Made by a program: the position numbers and the translations under genes
NCBI GenBank assembly: GCA_934045075.1
Contig: OW203726.1
Coordinates: forward strand, 930,001-994,000
Direction of reading: 5' to 3'
Length of the DNA: 64,000 nucleotides
DNA from: Yponomeuta sedellus
Lineage: Eukaryota > Arthropoda > Insecta > Lepidoptera > Yponomeutidae
Notes under the pieces: generated by a model
What the model saw: only the letters and a program-made list of their open reading frames with translations
Told to the model about the DNA's origin: nothing
The model's database searches: none
Part shown: one piece after another, positions 44,396 to 54,704 of the stretch
Numbering within the stretch: the stretch's first letter is position 1
Layout of the letters: each line of letters begins with the position of its first letter

Positions 44396-45969
44396 TTATT
44401 ACTAATACTAGTAACACGGTTGTCATTCCTATCAGGTTGTGTTATAATTCCTATAACCACAGAGTCAAAAATATTGTAAGCTAACAAAGTAGCTAACTTA
44501 CGTCGACTATTTTTCGTGAGGTACACAGTATCTCGCGTCAAAAAGTAATTCTTAACAAATTTGTTAAGATCAAAAAATGATATGTCACTATGACGACATG
44601 TCAAATGGTGAATGTGTATGTTCAAGCTATGGATGTCATTATTTTCTTTTGCTGACAGGGACTGAGAATATGGGAAAGCGCAAAACACTAATTTTCCCAT
44701 CCACGGTTGGACATCTTTAGCTTGACCATATAATTCAAATATATTGTTTATATCAGTCTTTTTAACACCTTGGCTATTTCCTACTAATAAAATGTAGGTT
44801 GTGTCGTTCTGTATTGGGCTTTTGAACAGCTCTTTAACAATGTCAGTAAAACTTGAATGGGGATAGCATTTATTCAGCACATTTTGTGTCAGCCTGTCAT
44901 TCAACAAAGGACCTAACCCTGCACCTATCTTATAAGATAAGATTACAGTCCTCCTTTCTTGTTTTACTGCCGGGCCAGTCATGCTAATGGTGGTTGATTC
45001 AGGCTGGCTGTGAGTTATCTCAGTAGTGCTTGGAGGTAGATGCAACGCAGCTGGACTTGTATCCTCAGTGGGGCCATGCAGTCGTGTGGTGAAGCATGAT
45101 GTTGATGCTGGTGGCTGATCTTGTAGAATTTTACAAGATGCACATGAAGAACCCGCTGATATTTTGTTGCTTAGCGACTGAAATCGATCCATGTTATATG
45201 TACCTAAGGCTGTTAGTTCTGCTGCATATGCCTCCATTTCCTCTTGTGCCTCAGTGTACTGCTTGCCTAAGTCACTGAGTGATTTCTCTAAACTACGGAT
45301 GTGGGAGTGAAGATCCTGAATTTTTTCCTCATATTCACTTGTTATTACTTGATGTTCTATTGTGTTGCCCAGTAGGTCCTTCTGAAGACTAATATTAAGT
45401 TTTTTAATACCCATGTACTTCATAATCTGGTTATTGGTTTTCAAGGCTTTATTGATGCGTTTAATATGTCTTTTTGTACGAATGTACTGTTTTATTTTGT
45501 TGGAACCTTGAAGTGGCACTTTGGGTTGGGAGGATTCAGTTTGTGAGGAAAGACAACTAGTGCTATTGTTGCTTATTAAGTCATTGTACAGACATGATAT
45601 ATTTTCACTTTCTCTGTCGTGGTTTTGTTGATGTAGCACACTGAGTTCTTTATGCGCTTCAGAAAGCTGATATTCCAGTAGCTTTATGCGCTGAAGGGCT
45701 ACTTCGTGGGTATCACGGCACTGATCATATTTATGAACAATTTTTTGGAGTTCATCCCGTTGTCCACGGAGGTCCTCGCAGATGATGTCCAGTTCAGCAA
45801 GATCATTTTTAAGTTTGGTGTTCTTTTCCACAATTCTTTGAACCTCGAACTCACTCTCCTCCCGCTCGTCTAATAGCTGCTGGCATTGCTGTTTCGTTGC
45901 TTGAAGTTCCAGTAACGCTGTCTTCAAGCGCTGCTCGTTATCACGCGCGGTGTTCTTACGCGTCATCAT
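44323..45969 (-). CDS. CR1-group LINE ORF1 (coiled coil plus esterase-like domain)
   Basis: 548 residues from the ATG at 45967-45969 (MMTRKNTARDNEQ); an upstream in-frame ATG at 46065 is possible but precedes hydrophobic, non-conserved sequence. Residues ~5-110 are a long coiled coil (LKTALLELQATKQQCQQLLD and following heptads), with a second coiled coil near 195-260. The C-terminal half (about 340-500) contains ILLVGNSQG and a late segment DTVYLTKNSRRKLATLL, reminiscent of the SGNH-hydrolase/esterase domain found in ORF1 of CR1-like LINEs, but the GDS serine motif is not evident. No CCHC knuckle was seen. Role: RNA-binding chaperone of the retrotransposition particle, by analogy. Confidence 0.75.
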   Translation of the reverse strand: MMTRKNTARDNEQRLKTALLELQATKQQCQQLLDEREESEFEVQRIVEKNTKLKNDLAELDIICEDLRGQRDELQKIVHKYDQCRDTHEVALQRIKLLEYQLSEAHKELSVLHQQNHDRESENISCLYNDLISNNSTSCLSSQTESSQPKVPLQGSNKIKQYIRTKRHIKRINKALKTNNQIMKYMGIKKLNISLQKDLLGNTIEHQVITSEYEEKIQDLHSHIRSLEKSLSDLGKQYTEAQEEMEAYAAELTALGTYNMDRFQSLSNKISAGSSCASCKILQDQPPASTSCFTTRLHGPTEDTSPAALHLPPSTTEITHSQPESTTISMTGPAVKQERRTVILSYKIGAGLGPLLNDRLTQNVLNKCYPHSSFTDIVKELFKSPIQNDTTYILLVGNSQGVKKTDINNIFELYGQAKDVQPWMGKLVFCAFPYSQSLSAKENNDIHSLNIHIHHLTCRHSDISFFDLNKFVKNYFLTRDTVYLTKNSRRKLATLLAYNIFDSVVIGIITQPDRNDNRVTSISNNSTAGSNTQSMALNCHRRQRKTLS

Positions 45970-46744
45970 TGTAGTGTGATTACTGAAATGTAACCGGGGG
46001 AAAAACGTCAGTATTTCCAGAAGAAACACACAGTAGATGCCTTTGTACAGTTGTGGGATATGCAACTAACTCAGTTATTATGTTTATACGTTAAATTTAA
46101 TCTAAATCTATTACTTTGATTATACTTTTCAAATAGAGGGTTGATCAAGATTAGTGCAAATTTTTCAAATGTTTGCCACTCAAGTATATTGAAACTCGTT
46201 CTACTAATTCTATTGCGTGTAATTTGTATGTAATAAGAAGTAAACACGTTCAAATGTAATAAATGTCCCATAAGAACAATATACTCCCCTTAAAAATGTT
46301 CGTTTCATCCAGTGTTTACATCCAGTAACGGTTGTTTGTCGCCGTTTATCTGTTTCGTCGATCAAGTGAACTGCTCAGGTAAACACTTGAATTACACTTG
46401 TATGTTTTGATCGTCACTTATTTAACATTTAACACTATTAATACTTAAATATTACCGGGTTTTACTAATTTTATTAAAATTACAACAGCTGTTTTTTGAC
46501 ATACTGAAGTACTTACTGGTACACAATTTTATTTAAATCGGCGCTAAGTATCAATTTTAAACTTTGACCACTGGCTCTGGCTGAAAGATTTTTGTTTACA
46601 TACTTTAGATACTTTCAATGTGGCGGATAGCTTTTTCGCCGTTACGAATTAAACGAAGAAAAAATTTTTTTACTTTGCAAATTTTGCAGGCATCCTGCAT
46701 ACTTACTTAGCATAATCAATATTGTCGGTTTCTAACGTTAAATA

Positions 46745-46860
46745 CTATAGAAAATAAAGGGTAAGTGGTCGAGATTGGCTAGGGACCGGGAAAGTTGGCG
46801 TGAAATGCAAGAGGCCTATACCCAGCTGTGGGCTTCATTCATGGGCTGGATAGATAGATA
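46745..46860 (+). pseudogene. RTE-like LINE ORF2 tail remnant
   Basis: Plus frame reads RLARDRESWREMQEAYTQLW, the C-terminal tail of RTE-type LINEs, followed by a short GATA microsatellite tail typical of their 3' ends. Confidence 0.6.
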
Positions 46861-47107
46861 AGTATCAAAAACAAAAAGTGGGGGATTTTCTTTTTTTAAA
46901 TTACATGCCTTTTTTCACATATTTTTTTATATTTTACGTTTACTTTATTATTATAACAATGACATGCTTTAATGAAATAGAAAGTAAGAATCTTAACGGG
47001 ATTGATTGAAAACTTTAATTTAAGAAAGTTAAATTTTCCAATCAATTCCGAGGACATTAGGTAAGTACTGTCATCATCATTTATATTATTAATTTATTCA
47101 TATTTGA

Positions 47108-47345
47108 CGGCCTCGGTGGCGCGGCTATTTGGTACGCTGACTGTAAAACAGAAGGTCTCGGGATCGATCCCCGGCCGGGTCAAACTAAGAAAAGAACTTT
47201 TCTAGTTTGTCTCGGGTCTTGGATGTTATCTATGTATTTGCTGCATTAAATCTATCGTCGAGTAAGCACCTATACCACAACTCATTTAGTTGTACTTAGT
47301 GTAGGACTAACGAGATCTGTGCAAAATGTCCATGAATATTTATTT
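47108..47345 (+). repeat. tRNA-derived SINE, 'GGCCTCGGTGGCGCAG' family
   Basis: Full copy: head GACGGCCTCGGTGGCGCGGC, B box GGGATCGATCCCC, tail CATGAATATTTATTT. Confidence 0.8.
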
Positions 47346-48460
47346 ACTATCCATCCAACCGTCTATCTGTCTGTCCATACCTTATTTTCAGATACGAGTA
47401 CATCCTCTCCATTCTTTAGAAAACAAAACAACATGATAGCATAAATCAAAAAGATTTAGAACAGAAGTTGTTTTTTGTCTATGATGCTAGGATTAAAACC
47501 AAAATTGGTTTGCCTACTGAGTCACAACCAGCTGAGACCTCATTATCTTGGTATATAGCGAAAAGACTGTGCATAATACACCCCACTTCGATGTGATTAA
47601 TGGAAATGCAGCGTCGCCCTCCAGAGTTTTTGATTATGACACGTCATCAGGAGAGCCACCTTTCACCCACTGTGTAGAATTGTGTCCTGTTTTAAAGGGG
47701 ACTGATTGCTCAGGCGAATGTTATTGTTACAATTCGAGGAAAATTCAATTAAATTCAAAATACTTTTAATCATCATGAAAACAAAATCGTTACTATTATT
47801 TTTGCTCTTGTGTGTGTGCAAATCTATCTCTATTTTTACCCGACTGCGACAGGGGGTCATCTTTTTTTGAGTGTATGTTTGTATGTATATTTATTAAAAT
47901 TCTTCATATAGATGGTAAAAGTCTTGATGGTTTTAATCTTGAGAGGTGTCGTTCGATTTGTCTTTAAAAATATAAATAATATTTACTCATTTGGACATTA
48001 ATTATGCAGTTAAATAAAACGGGTAGACGTTTTACTTAATCGGCGTTTTACTAAATACATAATCGTGATTAAACCCGTTTAAATTATAAGCATTTATGAG
48101 TGTCGCGAATAATTAAGAAATATGTATTCTAAGGCAGTCGGGTGTTTTTGATTTTTTTTAATTTACAGTTAGTTTGTAAATAGATCTCCTTTCGAAACTA
48201 GTCCTTGGCGGGTCCACCTGCCTCCGCCAAAGGTGTATTGGCCTCCAGTAGCATAATATCCCCGATATTATGGTTGGGTAAACAAATTGCACCTACCGAC
48301 AGAATGACGGTGACGGGCGCGGGCGATTCCTCTCCGTCACTACTTCTGAGATAAACCGACGTGCTGTAATAGCTTTGCAGATTTATAGCCTTTCTTAGCT
48401 GCCTAAGACTACCTCGGTGATCTAGCGGTATTACTTCTGGGCCTCGATTCCGTTATTGCA
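47346..48460. other. no gene seen
   Basis: Includes a TACCCGACTGCGACAGGGGG motif (47838-47857) of a type common in lepidopteran repeats, and an AT-rich stretch 48000-48110 resembling 33880-33950. Nothing coding. Confidence 0.35.
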
Positions 48461-48464
48461 TTAT

Positions 48465-48815
48465 CCCTGGTATGTCCCCACTGCTGTGGCACGGAACTCT
48501 TCCTGCATCGCAGGAAGGTTAGGCCATACTCCACCACGGGAGCCAAGTCCGGCTTGGTGGAGAATGGTAAGACAGTGGCGGGTCTTACAGTCAGAAGTTA
48601 TCAAGCCGCCCGCCTCTGACATGGCTTAACGACTGCCATTACATGACAGCCGACACCAACCGCTTAGCAGGCCTTGCAAAGCACGAGGCGCTCTGAAAAA
48701 ATGCCACTAGCGGTAGTCATGAAATGGTCACCCATCCTGCACCGGACCGCGCCTGTTTTTGCTTAACTCAAGTGATGATTCCAATCACTCGGTTCAGCTA
48801 GGCCACGAGCGCTTC
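48465..48815 (-). repeat. 5S-like SINE, full-length copy
   Basis: The clearest copy. Minus-strand head: GAGTTAAGCA (box A-like) then CAGGCGCGGTCCGGTGCAGG and ATGGGTGACC (box C-like); body ACATGACAGCC; tail GTATGTCCCCACTGCTGTGG. Confidence 0.85.
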
Positions 48816-49549
48816 CTCAATCCTTAATAGCATTAAAGATCTAGAGCTAAGACAATTTAAAAATATATTATATATTTATTATTAATAGAAAAATGTTATT
48901 ATGGACGCCATGCTAGATTGAATTTGAATCAGGAAATAAAGGTCTAATGACTCTGTCGAGTTATGTTATCTTATTTTTATTCGACAAATGTCTTAGCCTT
49001 CGACTATTTTGCGTCTACTTTCAATTCGCATGGGCGAGAATGGGCCCCCTGATCACTATAACGGAGGTCGTAGGTTCGATTCCCACTGGAGCCGGCTGGA
49101 GCGTACTTTGTACACATGGCCTCAATCAGGGAGTAGTTACATGACTTCGCAGTCCTTGTCTGGTTACCATAACACAGAAATCCTAGGATTTTTTCTAGTT
49201 TACAAACATTACAAGGGATTGTATTTTATGCCACACCTGGCAATAAAGTGGCTTTTGGCCAAGTGTAGACATAAAAAGATGTACTCAACACGGGAGGTAA
49301 TAAAGAAAGCTCTCGATCGCATATTTACGTCCCTCGCTTGCAGCTCGGGCCGCAAACTTCTGCGATCTCGGTCTTTCTTTGTGTTACCACCCTAGTTGTG
49401 TAATGTACTATTCTTTTACATTTACGCTTTACATTTAGGCACATAGTGCAAGTGAAACGACGTTTTGTCCAAGACAGACATTTATTTTTCTTCTCACTCG
49501 CACATAACATAAACGTTCTATGTCTATCTCTCTCTAATCATAGACAATT

Positions 49550-49640
49550 GAGTTGCGCTTACAATAGGCACATGCATACTTCTGGCCCCACACTCGAATA
49601 CCATCGTGAGAACCAGAAACAGCGACATCACAAGTATGTT
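49550..49640 (-). repeat. tRNA-derived SINE, 'GCCCCACACT' family, partial
   Basis: ATAGGCACATGCATACTTCT, GGCCCCACACTCGAATACC, GAACCAGAAACAGCGACATC; the tRNA-like head is lost. Confidence 0.6.
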
Positions 49641-49698
49641 GTTAGATGTTATTATTGTATCTTGGTGCGGCCGTAATGTGCTGTTTTAAAAAGCGTTA

Positions 49699-49840
49699 TA
49701 ATAGTACATTATGATATAAGTGCGGTAAGTTGAAAATTACAGCCGAGGCGATATTACTAGCCCGAGCCATCGGCGAGGGCTATAAGGAAGCAGAGGCTGT
49801 AATTTTCAACTTACCGCACTTATATCATAATGTACTATTA
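49699..49840. mobile_element. 142-bp fold-back MITE-like element
   Basis: 46-bp arms (49699-49744, 49795-49840) are exact reverse complements (TAATAGTACATTATGATATA ...). The 50-bp loop has its own hairpin (AGCCC ... GGGCT). No internal ORF. Confidence 0.8.
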
Positions 49841-49930
49841 AACTTTCGCGACTTGAACACATAGAATATTTTCGGGGCTTAATCGCGTAGTAATTTATAA
49901 CATATTATTTATAATGCACTAACTCGTGCT

Positions 49931-50048
49931 AAGGACACATACATACATACATACATACATACATACATACATACATACATACATACATACATACATACAT
50001 ACACCCATACATACATACATACATACATACATACATACATACATACAT
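49931..50048. repeat. (CATA)n microsatellite
   Basis: About 29 tetranucleotide units with one CACC interruption at 50003; sits between a SINE outer-module fragment (49917-49938) and a LINE ORF2 tail. Confidence 0.95.
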
Positions 50049-50385
50049 AACCTCACGCCTGTATCCCAGAGGGGTAGGCAGAGACCAGGGACTGCCACTT
50101 GCCACGATCCTGACAGATCACCTTCGCTTCATCAACGTTCATAAGTCGTTGCATGGACGCACGCTGGTTCCGGGTACTTTTAATCTTTCCCTTTGCTAAT
50201 ACATCCCCTATCTGGTTGATGTATGTCCGTCTGGGACGTCCCTTACCAGCCTTTCCACTCACATTCGCAATATATATTTGTTTCGTCAATTTTTCTTCCC
50301 TCATGCTTTCCACATGTCCAAACCAACGCAACATTCCTTTTAAAAACCTATTTAAAGGCTAAACATTCCTTTCTCAATTCTAGTC
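50049..50385 (-). pseudogene. RTE-like LINE ORF2 C-terminal tail with a SINE end-module inserted
   Basis: Minus frame: MLRWFGHVESMREEKLTKQI, GKAGKGRPRRTYINQIGDVL, QRLMNVDEAKVICQDRGKWQ. Same family as 16795-17107. At about 50337-50364 it is interrupted by AAAAACCTATTTAAAGGCTAAA from the tRNA-like SINE, after which ATTCCTTTCTCAATTCTAGT continues the LINE sequence. Confidence 0.7.
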
Positions 50386-50414
50386 ACTACATCCTCTTTC
50401 GTGCTACGGACAAT

Positions 50415-50640
50415 TTAAAAAACCTATTTAGAGGCTAAAAATTCCACCTATGCCGGGATTCGAAACCGCGACCTCTGGCTAGCCGTGCCAGCGCTCTTTC
50501 CAACTGAGCTAATGGGCGACTCACCGGCATCAGTGAAATTTTGAACCTCTTTACACTATTCTCTGTATTCAGGCAGCGACATCTGGCTGCAGTAATTTGC
50601 ATCACTTGCAACCCCGAGTACCTACTTCGCAGTTAGGTTT
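50415..50640 (-). repeat. tRNA-like SINE, single copy
   Basis: End module, antisense tRNA-like part (GGGATTCGAAACCGCGACC), leader with CAGGCAGCGACATCTGGCTG. Confidence 0.75.
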
Positions 50641-50933
50641 TTACATCGGAATGACTGATGGCTGGCACCTGTTCGCATCTTCGGCTGACAAGGTTTCAGA
50701 CTACCCTCAATCAGCCATCACAAAGCACTATTAGGGTTGCGACACACTTGCATTCTGAGCATGATAGCAGACCGCCTAGATTAGCTCTATATCGCGTCTC
50801 TATGTCGTCACTGGGCCAGCCTGCGTTTACCATCAAATGTGTACCATTAAATGTAATTTTATTATAATATGTTGTGGCTTTAGCTGTAGGTAGTAACAAA
50901 TAAGTAAGGCCCTCTACTGTCTTACAATCCTCT

Positions 50934-52241
50934 TTTTTTTTCATGGGGAAATGCTCATGGATACCCTGTCGCTGGGGATGGCGACAGGGTTATGCCGGAC
51001 TCTTACCGGCTAAAACATCATGGTGTTCCTTCACAAGCCGTACGACGGAGTCGCGGGAAACCCTCGCAATCTTCCGCAACTTCGCCAGCGTCAGTCCTGG
51101 TGGACCCCTCCATTGCCCATTATCCTCCAGGTATGAACGGAATGCTAGAAACACGTAGCACTCCGCTCCGCTTCGTGAGGCTGGATACCCCAATCCGCTA
51201 TTTCCTCACTGGGCCGGAAGGAGGTGAGCATACGCTCTTCTTCTCCGTCCCGTCCTCCTGCGACGGATCGGCTGAGACGAAGGGTCGTCTTCTCTCAGCC
51301 TCTCCGCCGCCTCCTTCCGCAAAATGACGTTTTCGCAGAAGGACACCACTGCCTGCCACGAGGACTCTCCCTGTAGCATTGCGCCTATTAGGGCTGGCAA
51401 CGAGATGTTGCAGCCTACCGTCGCTTGCAGCGTCGCTCTCTCCTGCGCCCAAGCCGGGCAGACCTCCAGGGTGTGCTGCGACGTGTCTTCATCACTATTG
51501 CAGTGATGACACGCCGCAGTCGTCACTCTTCCGGCTATGCGGCACAGATATCTCCCGAAACACCCGTGTCCTGTAAGGATCTGCACCAGCCGGAAGGTGA
51601 GCGAGCCGTGTCGAAGGTCCACCCACTTCTTTAGAAGAGGACGAACCGCCTCCACGGTCCGCAGGCCCGCTTTCGGCTCCTGGGACCGCCTTTGCCATTG
51701 GCACAGGAGATTGCGACATGCATCCCTCCTCCACTGCTGCTCCACCTCGGGTGGTGGGAAGACACCTCGTTGGCGTGCATCCACGCGCCGCCAGTACACC
51801 GACGCCAGCAAGTGGACATCGAGCTCCCATGGCACCGTGCCAGCCAGAGCGCATGCCGCCTCGTGTGACACCTTCCGGTATCCGCGTATCGCTCTGATCG
51901 CCATCACTCGCTGCGGTCGGTGCAGCTGAGCGATATTACGGGCGTTCAGAGCGTCCGCCCAGACAGGTGCACCATACAGCGCCATCGACCTCACAACGCC
52001 GGTATAAAGACGGCGGCAGGTCACGGGTCCACCAGTGTTCGGAAGGAGCCTTCCGAGGGCGGCCACTGTGCCGATAAGTTTCGGCGCCAAACGTCTGAAG
52101 TGCTCCTCGAAATTCCACCGGCTGTCAAGGACCAGGCCCAAGTATTTCAACTGGGACTTGACCTCGACGTGGACATCGCCCACCCTCACCACGGAACCTG
52201 CAGGAGGCGCTCTTCGACGGCCGAGGAACCAACCACCAACC
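50934..52241 (-). mobile_element. R1-clade non-LTR retrotransposon, 5'-truncated
   Basis: Poly(A) end at 50933-50941 (T run on plus). It holds the ORF2 C-terminal third and a 270-bp 3' UTR. The 5' side is bounded by the next retroposon at 52242. The tail resembles that of the adjacent GC-rich element (TTTTAGCCGGTA ... GAGTCCGGCATAACC against TTTTAGTCGGTA ... GAGTCCGACATAACC). Confidence 0.8.
51206..52241 (-). pseudogene. R1-clade ORF2 C-terminal part
   Basis: About 344 open residues. It starts after the reverse-transcriptase palm with the thumb region (VEVKSQLKYLGLVLDSRWNF, LYTGVVRSMALYGAPVW), then a C-terminal domain with ILTGHGCFGRYL and a C-x2-C-x8-H-x4-C finger (CHHCNSDEDTSQHTLEVC), typical of R1/TRAS-like elements. 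It ends with an arginine-rich tail and stop at 51206-51208. No endonuclease or FADD remains, so it is inactive. The frame is open through to the 5' truncation. Confidence 0.85.
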
Positions 52242-53310
52242 TTTTTTTTTTTTCACTCAGGAGAAACCCCAATTACGGGTACCACCGGCTCGGGGGAGCA
52301 CAGTGGTTATGTCGGACTCCCCGCCCTGAAAAGGGCTGTATACCGACTAAAACTCCTGGGGTGTTCCTCCGTACCGCAAAGGACGGGGCCACGGGGACGC
52401 TTACGCACACTTCCGCGACCCCGTCTGCGGGCGCCCTTTCGGGCACTCCTTCAGCGGCGCCCCTGCCCCATCGCACCGAACGACGGGGCGAGGGAACGCC
52501 GCATCTCTTCGTTGGAGCGCATAGTGGCTAAGTGCGAACCCCTTGGCCACCACACGCCCCAACGCGCCGCCCCTCCATCCCATTGTTGTGTGGTCCAATG
52601 GGATTAGAGGAAAGCGGCGCACCTCCTCGTTGGGGCGCATGTGGGCCAATTTCCTGTTGGCCCCCACACGCCCCAAACGCGAGGCCCGTCACGTCACCCA
52701 CCAGCACTTCTCTGAAAGCAGAGAAGGCGGTGAGCGACCGCGCGGGCCCCCTCCGTGCCAGAAGGCACCCTCGGAACACGCAAGGGCGCCTTCCGGCCCG
52801 CCGTGATGGAGGCGGAGGGTCCCCCGACCCTCCGCGTCCCGGCGGCCACTCTGGTCCGACTGGTACGAGGCGCGCGCGCTTCCGCGCAGCGGCGCCCCCC
52901 CCCAGTCGGTCCTTCATTCGGTTGGTCGCCTGGGTCCCGCTCCACAAAGTGAAACAGGGCCCATGCGACCACTCCCGCCGTGATGGAGGCAAAGGGTCCC
53001 CTGACCCTCCGCCCACGGCCACTCTGGTCCGACTGGTACGAGGCGCGCGCGCTTTCGCGCAGCGGCGCCTCCCCCAGTCGGTCCTTCAATCGGTTGGTCG
53101 CCTGGGTCCTGCTCCACAAAGTAAAACAGGGCCCACGCGACCCCTGCCGCCAGATTATTCGCCGTTAGCCAGTAAGATCCGACAAGAAGAAGTTACTGAC
53201 TAACGCTCAGGGTGCACCGACCCCACCACTTCCCCCTCCATCTGGTTCATGGAATCAGATGGAACGGAAAGCGGAGGGGTACACGTGAAGGTTATCTGGC
53301 ATCGCACCCC
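52242..53310 (-). mobile_element. GC-rich non-autonomous retroposon, copy 2 (1069 bp)
   Basis: Same 5' start (GGGGTGCGATGCCAGATAAC at 53310) and same poly(A) 3' end as 38045-38938. Near-perfect 15-bp duplication, AACCAACCACCAACC (52227-52241) against AACCAAACACCAACC (53311-53325). The extra ~175 bp over copy 1 is a tandem duplication of an internal unit (starts near 52797 and 52974). Confidence 0.85.
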
Positions 53311-53409
53311 AACCAAACACCAACCTAACCTAACCTTCTTGCGATACAGGAAGAGACCCGTGCCCCAGAAATGGGGAGATATAAAGGGTTGATATCGACA
53401 TATTGACTA

Positions 53410-53640
53410 ACATACTATTTTTACGTAGCCTAAAAACGTCTCTTTCTCTCAGAGAGAAAGTACGGGCTTCATTACCACGCGTGCCCACCGCGGATTCGCA
53501 ATTTGAAGCGTTCTGGTATTTGAACATATTAGACACTCAGGTTTCCTCACGGCGTTTTCCTTCACCGTTAGCGAGTAGTATTGCTACTACAAAGTAATTC
53601 GTACACGCCGGGATTTGAACCCACTACCTACCGATTGCGC
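53410..53640 (-). repeat. SINE, 'TTTCCTCACG' family
   Basis: TACGTAGCCTAAAAACGTCT, TCTCAGAGAGAAAGTACGGG, ACCACGCGTGCCCACCGCGG, GTTTCCTCACGGCGTTTTCC, then an antisense B box-like GGATTTGAACCC. Confidence 0.65.
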
Positions 53641-54478
53641 CACTTTGAACGATGAAGAAAAACATTGAGGATTTACATCTGGTTAGCACAAAAATGAAAA
53701 AATCCCACAAAAAGTTTTTAATCAAAACTTTTTGCAGATGGCAGACTCTTATTGACGCGAATTTAAATAACTACCCTGCATACAGTTAAACCTCACCAGT
53801 ATCTACTTATATTACACAAGGCAGACAAGTAGATCCCACCTGATTATTCGCCCCAGCCAGAACACTTGTGGTGCCGTTATTCTATAGACTGAAGTGCTAG
53901 ACTCTGTCTGCTCGTAATGAAGTGCTGCATTCAGCGTACCGCTCACTTACAGGTGAATGGACGGCTCTGGCTGCCCGCTGTAAGCCGCAAGCTAGAGGTG
54001 AATATAAGGAGTTGTAAGAGAGGTAAATTATAAGTCAATGAGGAAAGATCCGGCCAAGGGCGTGTCGAGACACGCGCGGTGCAAAAATTTCTTAGACTAA
54101 GCTGGATTTTTACTTGCTTCACAGAACTAACAATCTTCAAGACAGTAATTTTTAACGGGATTTGTACGAAGTTTTCTTTTTATAAGTTGTTTGTTTATCA
54201 CTGTAAAGCCTACTTTGCCGTGATAGTTTTTCTTTTAAATACGTGAAACTTACATGCTTTTAGTATTTAACCGTTTAGCCGGGAGAGACACTATACTTAA
54301 AAAAATCCACTTTAACTCGTAATATTACGCAAACGGATCCTTAAATCGAAATGTGATTTTCCGACATCCGCAATCAATAATATATTTATAATAATCCAAC
54401 TTTACTATGGCATAGGCCAGAAAGAAAAAACATCCCTAGATATAGGCGCAAATTTTTAGGATATTTAAGTTATGTGGA
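53641..54478. other. no gene seen
   Basis: Unique-looking sequence, no ORF or repeat supported. Confidence 0.35.
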
Positions 54479-54479
54479 T

Positions 54480-54665
54480 AAATTAAGTAGCAATACCACT
54501 CGCTAACTGTAAAGGAAAACATCGCGATGAAACCTCACTGCATGAGGTATACAAATACCTCAGAGCTCGAAGTTGTGAATCCGCGACGGGCACGCGTGGA
54601 CATTAAGCCCACACTATGAGAGAAGGCCTGTGCCCTGCAGTGGGACGTTGATAGGCAACATAAAC
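54480..54665 (+). repeat. SINE fragment, 'AGAGAAGGCCTGTGCCCTGC' family
   Basis: AGTAGCAATACCACTCGCTA, CATCGCGATGAAACCTCA, GGGCACGCGTGGACATTAAG, GCCCTGCAGTGGGACG. Confidence 0.65.
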
Positions 54666-54704
54666 GAATTAAAAATATATATATATAGATGACTGTTTTG
54701 TCGG

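Larger units (their letters stand above)
40930..46600 (-). mobile_element. CR1-group non-LTR retrotransposon, nearly complete
   Basis: ORF1 (44323-45969), ORF2 (41498-44395), about 560 bp of 3' UTR, and a 3' end in a TTCAAATTCAAAT-type microsatellite near 40930 rather than poly(A), as is usual for CR1-like elements. The 5' boundary is not visible; sequence to about 46600 probably includes the 5' UTR. Both frames are open throughout, so this is a young copy. No target duplication was identified. Confidence 0.85.
50905..53400 (+). repeat. 5S-like SINE remnant split by two retroelements
   Basis: 50905-50933 ends CTACTGTCTTACAATCCTC; the tail resumes at about 53326 (CTAACCTTCTTGCGATACAG ... GGGTTGATATCGAC). 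Between them are an R1-clade fragment and the GC-rich retroposon, both minus. Confidence 0.65.
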
